Shown here: piece by piece, positions 48,076 through 56,500 of the stretch | Layout: each line of letters begins with the position of its first letter | How positions within the stretch are numbered: the first letter of the stretch is position 1 | Origin: Gastranaerophilus sp944325835 | Lineage (GTDB): Bacteria; Cyanobacteriota; Vampirovibrionia; Gastranaerophilales; Gastranaerophilaceae | Length of the DNA stretch: 64,000 nt | Direction: 5' to 3' | Assembly: GCA_963931575.1 (NCBI GenBank) | Contig: OZ007029.1 | Location: forward strand, 124,001 to 188,000 | Notes under the pieces: generated by a model | Seen by the model: only the letters and a program-made list of their open reading frames with translations | The model's database searches: none | Told to the model about the DNA's origin: nothing | Program-made: the position numbers and the translations under genes

Positions 48076-50577
48076 ATGTGTAAAATGCAAAACGAAAAGA
48101 AACCTGATAAAATACTTGTTCGCGGGGCAAGAGTTCACAATTTAAAAAATATAGATATTGACATTCCGCTCAATAAAATTGTTGGTATTGCGGGCGTTTC
48201 GGGATCAGGAAAATCTTCGCTTGCGCTGGGCGTTTTGTATGCGGAAGGCTCAAGGCGGTATCTTGAGGCGCTTTCGACATACACAAGGCGCAGAATGACG
48301 CAGGCTGCAAAGGCGCAGGTTGACGAGATTTTATATGTGCCGGCAGCGCTTGCGCTTCACCAGCGGCCCGGGGTTCCGGGGATTCGCAGCACCTTTGGAA
48401 CCGGAACTGAATTATTAAACAGTTTAAGGCTGATGTATTCCCGTCTTGCAAATCATCGCTGTCCGAACGGGCACTATCTGGAGCCGACGCTGCTTGTTGC
48501 AGCAGGGAAGGAGCTTGTTTGTCCGGTTTGCGGTGCGCATTTTTATGCCCCGGGGGCGGAAGAGCTGGCGTTTAATAGTCAGGGAGCCTGTCAGCGCTGC
48601 GGCGGGGTCGGAACCGTCAGAACAGTTGATGAATCAACGCTTGTGCCTGATGAATCTTTAACGATTGACGAAGGCGCTGTTTTGCCGTGGAATTCTCTTA
48701 TGTGGTCTTTGATGACGGATGTTTGCCGCGCAATGGGTGTGAGGACTGATGTTCCGTTCCGCGAACTTACGAAAGAAGAACGGGATATAGTTTTCCACGG
48801 GCCTGCCGAGAAAAAACATATTTTCTATAAGGCAAAAAATTCTAATCAGGCGGGTGAAATTGATTTTACGTACTTTAACGCGGTTTATACAGTCGAAAAC
48901 GCTTTGAAAAAAGTTAAAGACGAAACCGGCATGAAGCGGGTTGAAAAATTTTTGAAAGAGGATGTTTGTCCTGAATGCCACGGCACACGTTTGTCAGAAG
49001 CTGCCCGTGCACCGAAACTGCGTGGAATTTCGCTGGATATTGCATGTCAGATGACGCTTTCTGAACTCATAAAATGGGTGGACGGTGTGCCGGCGTCGTT
49101 ACCTGAAGAAATGCGCCCTATGGCAGAATCTATTTGTGAAGCTTTTCAGGCAACGGCAAAACGTCTTATGGATTTAGGGCTGGGTTATCTTTCTCTTGAT
49201 CGTGCGGCATCAACTCTTTCAACAGGCGAAAGACAGCGTATGCAGCTTGCGCGTTCAGTCAGAAACCGAACAACCGGCGTGCTTTATGTGCTGGATGAAC
49301 CTTCTATCGGCTTACATCCGGCAAATATTAAAGGTTTGAATGCAGTAATGCACGACCTTATTTCAGACGGCAACTCTGTTATACTGGTCGATCACGATAC
49401 GCAGATTTTATCTGAATCCGACTGGATTATTGAAATGGGGCCGGAGTCAGGTGCTGATGGAGGCGAGGTTCTCACAGAAGGTACTATCCCTGAAATTATA
49501 AAAAATCCGGTTTCAAAAATAGGGCCGTTTCTGGCAGGAAAGGATAATGCGCGCATTCGTCCGGAATGTTCGGAAATTTTTAGCAGCGGCGAAATAACCC
49601 TTTCGACTTCATCCATTCACACGGTTAAACCTCTTGAGGTTCGGATTCCGAAAGGCAAACTTACGGTAATTACAGGCGTTTCCGGCTCCGGCAAGACAAC
49701 ACTGGTTCTGGAAAGCCTTATTCCCGCTTTAGAAAATCATATTGCCGGTAAAGTTTTGCCTCAACATGTTAAAAGCGTTTGTGCAGAAGGAATTAAACAT
49801 GTTAAACTGATTGATGCAACGCCAATTGGTATAAATGTTCGTTCAACAGTTGCAACTTATGCAAATGTTCACGATGAATTAAGAAAAGTTTTTGCAAAAA
49901 CTTCCGCCGCGAAGGAATTTGGTTATAAAGCAGGAGATTTTTCTTATAATACCGGCACCTTGCGCTGTCCGACCTGCGACGGAACCGGAAGCATAAGCCT
50001 TGATGTACAGTTTTTGCCGGATGTGGATGTTCCTTGTCCTGATTGCAGAGGGGCGCGCTATTCCAGAGAGGCTGAAAAAATTAAATATATTTCTAAATCT
50101 GGTGAGGCTTATTCTTTGCCGGAAATTATGGCAATGGATATAAACCACGCGCTTGCGGCGTGTAAGGATTTGAATATTGTCCGTCAGCGGCTTCAGGTTC
50201 TGAAAGATCTGGGACTTGGCTATCTGACGCTTGGTGAGGCGACTCCGAGTTTGTCCGGCGGTGAGGCGCAGCGTTTAAAGCTTGCATCAGAAATGGGGCG
50301 CAGACAGGAAGATTCTGTATTTGTTTTTGATGAGCCGACAATAGGGCTTCATCCGCTGGATGTACGGTCACTGCTCGGAGTTTTCCAAAAACTTATTGAA
50401 AATAATGCCACGGTAATTGTTATTGAACACGATCTGGATGTAATAAGAAATGCTGATTACATTATAGATATGGGTCCTGGCGGCGGAGAGGACGGCGGTG
50501 AAATCGTTGCCGCAGGAACGCCGGAAGAAATTGCCGCCTGCCCGAAAAGTGTCACCGGTAAATATTTAAAGATTTAG
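48076..50577 (+). CDS. UvrA paralog (UvrA2-like ABC ATPase)
   Basis: 833 residues, about 100 shorter than UvrA. Two ABC ATPase modules: Walker A GVSGSGKSSLALGVLYAEG (about 37-55) and GVSGSGKTTLVLE (about 535), signatures STGERQRMQLARSV and LSGGEAQRLKLASE, Walker B LYVLDEPSIGLHP and VFVFDEPTIGLHP. Zinc-binding sets CPVCGAHF/CQRCGG and CPTCDGTGS/CPDCRGARY remain, and the shorter length suggests that the UvrB-binding part is reduced, as in UvrA2-type proteins linked to DNA damage or drug tolerance. ATG 48076 or 48085 may be the start. Element K lies immediately upstream. It overlaps the convergent giant gene by 4 bases. Confidence 0.85.
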   Translation: MCKMQNEKKPDKILVRGARVHNLKNIDIDIPLNKIVGIAGVSGSGKSSLALGVLYAEGSRRYLEALSTYTRRRMTQAAKAQVDEILYVPAALALHQRPGVPGIRSTFGTGTELLNSLRLMYSRLANHRCPNGHYLEPTLLVAAGKELVCPVCGAHFYAPGAEELAFNSQGACQRCGGVGTVRTVDESTLVPDESLTIDEGAVLPWNSLMWSLMTDVCRAMGVRTDVPFRELTKEERDIVFHGPAEKKHIFYKAKNSNQAGEIDFTYFNAVYTVENALKKVKDETGMKRVEKFLKEDVCPECHGTRLSEAARAPKLRGISLDIACQMTLSELIKWVDGVPASLPEEMRPMAESICEAFQATAKRLMDLGLGYLSLDRAASTLSTGERQRMQLARSVRNRTTGVLYVLDEPSIGLHPANIKGLNAVMHDLISDGNSVILVDHDTQILSESDWIIEMGPESGADGGEVLTEGTIPEIIKNPVSKIGPFLAGKDNARIRPECSEIFSSGEITLSTSSIHTVKPLEVRIPKGKLTVITGVSGSGKTTLVLESLIPALENHIAGKVLPQHVKSVCAEGIKHVKLIDATPIGINVRSTVATYANVHDELRKVFAKTSAAKEFGYKAGDFSYNTGTLRCPTCDGTGSISLDVQFLPDVDVPCPDCRGARYSREAEKIKYISKSGEAYSLPEIMAMDINHALAACKDLNIVRQRLQVLKDLGLGYLTLGEATPSLSGGEAQRLKLASEMGRRQEDSVFVFDEPTIGLHPLDVRSLLGVFQKLIENNATVIVIEHDLDVIRNADYIIDMGPGGGEDGGEIVAAGTPEEIAACPKSVTGKYLKI

Positions 50578-53500
50578 TTTTTAACACCTGCCGGATTCCT
50601 GTAGCCGATTAAAATAATCGGAAGCTTATTTTCTTTTGCAAATTTCAAAAACGCCTGCGGGCAATCCTCAATTCTTGAAACCCTTGCAATAAGTCCGCGA
50701 ACCCTCGGTGTCATGGAAACAATTTCACTGTGTTCTAACCCCTGGAACAGTTCATCGCGTGAGGATTCAAGCGCATCGCGCAGATCTTTTGCTTTAATCC
50801 GCAGTGCTCCGTCATCAGGAACATTACCGCCTGTTCTGGATGCGTATTCAATGCCTACAGTGCCATCCTGTCTGATAACGTATGTTTTTGATGCTACGCA
50901 CAAATCAAAGATTTCTGCTTTGCGTTCAGGCGTTGTCTTTGGTGAAACATATTCAGCATACAGTTCTTTTGTAAAACCGGTGTTACCTGATATCATCTCA
51001 GGAGAAGCATTTTCATTTACATATTCACTGTAAATTTGTGTGCCGTATTTTTTAGAGTAGAGGTACTTTGCAAGAGTACCGTATTGCTCTTCGCTGATTT
51101 CAATATTTTTACGTTTAAGAGCTTTTTGAAACTCTGATTTAACCCATGTACGATCGCTGTAGCTTTCAAATAATCTGTGGGTGAAATCGTCCAGGGTTTT
51201 ACTTGTTCCGGAACCGACATTGCCCGGATTTGCAGTGGAAATATTGGATTGGTCTACATCTAAGATAAAGCCGAATTTTCTATGACCGTAAGTCCTGTTA
51301 TTGTTAAAGCTGATAAGAGATGTGGATTGTACAGAATGGTGTGTTGGTGTCGCAGATAGGATATTAAAGGTGTTCATTGGTGTACTTTCCTGAGCGAGTA
51401 ATTCATTCGGTGTCATGTGTACGGTAAAGCGTGCATTGTCTTTTGTCGTGCCCGGTGCAAATCCGTATGGAGCCAGATCTGTTATATTTTCATCGGTAAG
51501 GTTTAAAACAGGCAATTCTGTTTCTTCACCGCTGATGGATGTTTTTACTACAGGGAATTTTGCCCCGCTATTTAGAATTTGTGTATCTAAAATTATATTA
51601 GCTTTTTGGCGCAATTCCGTAAGTTTTTTATCAATATATGAAAATTTATCTGCGGTGAAGGTGTCAAATTCTTCGCGGTTTGCGGTATTGGTTACACGCA
51701 GATAAAATTCGTCATTGACGCCAAGCAGATCAGCCTTTGCAAGAATTTTGGAGATTTCAAAATCTTCCGGATTACGGCAAAGTGCTGCCATTGTTTCCGA
51801 GGACATTTCTCCTTTGTTATATGCTGCAAACCAGTGGTGGTTGTTAACAAGTTCAATAATTCTGTATTTGATAGAATCCGGCATGTTAAATTTTGCAAGT
51901 ATTCCATTGACATGTTCGGAACTTAAAACCGCATGACCTTCGTCAACAACTCCTTCTTTTTTGCCAAAGTCGTGAACAAGAGCAGATAGTTTTAGGATAG
52001 TTTTGTCTTTGTCTGATAATTTGTCGTATCCCGGTTCGTTCATCGCGTATTGAAGAACTTTTAGAGTGTGAATATCTACGGTATAAGCATGAGTTCCATG
52101 TTGAGCTTTGCCGACAATAGTCGTAAATTCCGGCAGCCCTTGAACAAGCGAATCCAGTAAGGATTTTAATTCCGGCTCTTTCACCATTGCTTCATTCTTA
52201 GTTGTAAATTCTTCTATGAAGCCTGCAAGTTTATCCGCAGCAGATTTTTCTGCCGCCGTAAGTTTAATATCGGAATTTTTAGGGATTACAGGAATTCCTT
52301 CAAAGCCCTGTTCTGTTTTATAGATATCAAAGTATTTCAGGACATTGCTTTGCTCTACAGGGGTTAAACCTGCCATTGCTTTTTCTATATCGAAAACAAA
52401 TTTAGAGCGCGGATATTTAAGAGGGATTCCGTTTGCGAACTCTTCTGTTGTAAAATCAGTATTTTTAAGCAGGTATTCAGCACGCGGATTGTTATTGGCG
52501 ATAATACCTTTCAGAAAAGCCTGTTGTTTAGCAGGGGAAGTTTGTATGAATTTCTTTTCAAGACTTAACGCTTTAACTACTTTCATAATGGCATTGTTAA
52601 TATTATATCCTGCTTTCTCAAGTGCATCAATATCTTCTTTTTTTATACTGTCAACGATATCGAGCATTTTCATCTTATCAGAAAAACTCATACCTGCAAG
52701 CGCGTTTGAATTATCATCCGATAGCGAAAGAATTTTTTTGATGTTGTCAAATGAACTGTTTTCAAGTAGTGAGCTGATAATTTTTCTGACTTCAGGAGCG
52801 AATTTAGTAAATTCAGCCCAATCCTGCGGCTTAATATTAGGATTGCTTATGAAATCAGAGTCCGCAATGATTTTCAATTGATCAGGCGTCATTGGATCAA
52901 AACCTCTGACATTGGCGCTTAAAAGTCCCTGATAAACATCTTCAAAGAAGGCCTGTTTGTCAAATTTACCGTTTGCAACGATTTTTTCAAGAATTTCTCC
53001 AAAATCCTGTTCAAGAAGTTTTACATCATCTGTATTCCCGTATGAGTGAGTGCCGCGTGTATCTGTAAAGTTGGCAACACGCATTATTAATTCAAATTCC
53101 GCTTCTCCGACGTCTTTCATTGCAAAAATTTTGGTGAATAGCGGTGCAAAATCTGTTTCTGAATATTGAAGCAGTATTCCAAGTCCACTGTCAAAAGTTT
53201 TCGGATCCATTTTTGCGATGCAGGTTTTAATATTTTTGGCACCATAGATATTTGCCAGTTTGAACATCATTGCAGATTGTTCTTCTCCGTGAATATATTT
53301 ATCAATTTCTTTGAGAAAGCTTTCAACTGTTACTGTCGGCGGCAGCAGACCCGGATTAGTTGTTACAAAGTCTTTATATCGGTTGAGTTGTTCATCAAGA
53401 AGTTCATTAACCATATATAAGTTTTGTTTAACAGAGCCCGGATTGTTATGGATTAGTTCCGGTGAACTCTTAATAATCCCGAGTAATTGGGGATCGTTGT

Positions 53501-56500
53501 TAAGAAGTGCTAGTGCTACTTCTTTATTGCTAAACACATTAAGGTTAATTGTGCCGGTTTGTTCAAATTCTGCAAGAGCGTCACGAAGATATTCATTTTC
53601 GTTAAGTTTTTTGAGTAAATCCAGATATTCTTTTTCCGTAAATTCACCGTTATTGTTATAGAGTATAACTTTAAATTCATCAGGCATGTTCTCTGCAAGA
53701 TTTTTGACGGCACCTTCCGGTACTTTGTAATCTGTCAGATTTAATTTTTTGACATCAGAAGCTCTTTGGCCAAGTATTTTCTCAGCTATTTCATTGTTTT
53801 TTGCTAAATCAAAGAGACTCGTTGCCGGAATAATATGGTTACCGTTTTCATCATACATTCTGTAAAGCTTTTGGAAGTTTAAGGCCGTTGCAGAATCCAT
53901 ATCTTCATTAGAACGCATCATTTTACTTAAATTTTCCATATCATAGCTGAAATTATCATTGTGGGTTTTTAATTCGTTAACCATTTCATTAAAAACAATC
54001 ATTTTGGATTTATCCATTCCCGCCAAAATTTCTGACAGGAATTCCGGGGTCGCAATAAGATTTGATGAAGTTTTTAGATATTCCAGATTATCAATATTTT
54101 TTGAATCAAGCGAGATATAGTTAATCAAGGCTTCAGGAGTTACAAAATCTTCATTTTTAAGATTATCCATTATATAATTGAACCCTTTTTCATTATAAGG
54201 ATGGCATACAATATCCCTGATGGTTTCAATATTCATGCTGTAAGTTTCTACTGAATCTATTTGTGCAAGGAGTTTGTCATAGACTTCTTTATTGCCGAAT
54301 ATTTCTTCCGAACGGAGTATTTGTATAATCTCGTCATATTTGTCCGGTGCAAAACCTTTGTCTATGAACTCTGTAAATTTTGCGGTTTGTTCAGGTGTGA
54401 GGTCTTTTAAAACTGTGAATAACATTGATGCATCATATAATTTAGCACCTAGTTGCAAAACGGAATCGTATTTTTCCGGTGGGATGTTTTTAAATATTTC
54501 AAAATGGCTATCATTAACAGTTCCAATATGTAGCAGTTGCTGATCGTTTGGATTTTTAATCGCAGCCAGTTGTGCGCAGAAATTACGCTGTTCTGCATTC
54601 ATTTGTGAAATATAGCGTTCAATTCCGGAACTATCCCAGTCATGAATCAACAGATTTACGCCGTCTTCAATATTATATGATTTTATCCAATTCGTAAGAT
54701 TAGGATATTTTTTAGCATTATTTATTATATTTGCCGCGTCAGGGAGTTCCATGTTATGACCGTATTGCGAATATGAAATCCCTTTATTGGAATCAAGTAT
54801 AAAAGATACTATTTCAGCATCTTCCGGTGTTTTAATTTTTGCTATGAATTCTTGCAAATCTCGGATTTTAACATGGTTGTCTTGTGCGGGAACCGATGTG
54901 AAGCCAAATGTGATATCATTTTTGCCGTTAAATTTTTCTAATATTTTAGTAAATACACTAAAATTCGTTTCATTGATATCTTTTAGTAAGTCTTGAATAT
55001 CATGGGAATATATTTTTTCACCGCCGGATTTATAAGTTTCTGATAGCATTTTTAATGCGTCAATATCAATCTGACGCGGTACTGTTTCCAGATCCCTTAA
55101 TATAGTTTGAATATCATAATTTTTAACAAAAATATTACGTATGATCTGTGCAAATTCAAAAATTTTGCCGGAATCATCCATAACTTCTGGATTGATACAT
55201 TTTATCAAACGGCTGAATTCGCTGTAATCATTAACAGTTTCGGCAAAATTCAGCAACCCGAGGAATCTTGCGGAAGACAGACCCTCCTTTTCTCCTGAGA
55301 GCATAGACAGTTCTTTATATTTATTTAAATCTTGACGGGAAATACGTCCCGCTGCAATGTTTTCACTGTATTTATCTATTATGTTCTTCAGTTCATTAAC
55401 TCCGCCATCTAAATCTTTTACGATAGATAATGCATCGTACGCAATATCCGGATTGTTTATAGTAGAAATAAAGTTTAGAGCTTGTTCAATAGCTTTATCT
55501 GCATCTTCTCCGCTGCGGCGTGCAAGAGAATACATTGCATCAAAAGTCATATTTGTATCCTCCTGTAAGAGCGGTACTTTTGTACAATAATCTTGAATGA
55601 GAGTTTTTAATTTCTGATATCGGGCAATGTCCACAATTCCGTCTGCGTTCCGGAAGCTTTTTACAGCGTTTATTATAAAATCAGTTCCGTGCCCGCCAAA
55701 ATTATATCTTTGTTCGGGTGCCAGATCCATAAGAATTTTAATTGCACCTTCATCCAGTGTCCCGTCTGTTTTTGTACAAGCTTCACGGATAATTTCTGCA
55801 TCAAGCATGCTGTTCTCTTCAAAAACGTTATTAAAATTTTCTTCAAGCTCCAGCTGTTTTGGATCTAATTTAGATGTATCTATTGTCTTACCGTTTAGAA
55901 CCTGTAATTGTTCCAAAGTTTTACGTCTTAATTTAGAGATTTCATACTTATCCGCATCCGGATGATTACGCATAAATTCGACAATCTCTCTTAATTTTTC
56001 AGAACTTTGATTGCAAAGACTCAATAATGAATCTGAATAGTTAAAGATTAATTCTCCGTCTTTTTTCATTTGCGCAAGTTCAAGAAGCATTTCCAGCTTT
56101 TCCCGTTCAACAGCGGCAAGCTCGTTAAAATCAAATTCGTAAACAGCATATTCTTTTTTATTTAAGCCCTGTGCTTTTAATTTTGCAAATTCGAACATTA
56201 AATCAAGCTTATCATCCGGACATTTTGCAAATCTTAGAACATCACTGCTATCATAAAGTGCTTCATTTTCAGAGCCTTTAATTAGTGTCAGTTCAAAAAG
56301 TTTTTCTAATTTTTCTAACGGATAATCGGCTAATGCTTCAATTGAACCGCTGGATGAAAATTCATATTTGCCTTTAGAATTACGGATTTGTGCAAATTTT
56401 TCAATCATACGAATTTGTTCTGTGCTGCAATTGAATAGTGCGTTAAGAGATTCATAGTTATAAATGTTTTCGCCGCTGTCAGAACCTATTGTATAAATAT

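Noticed and set aside
47792..48130. Protein of 112 residues encoded on the minus strand across element K
   Set aside because: The frame is made of the repeated hairpin modules (NSSLDCFSRQSA, NNSLDCFARQSA) and recurs as shadows in other copies. No ribosome binding site or conserved start. An artefact of the repeat.
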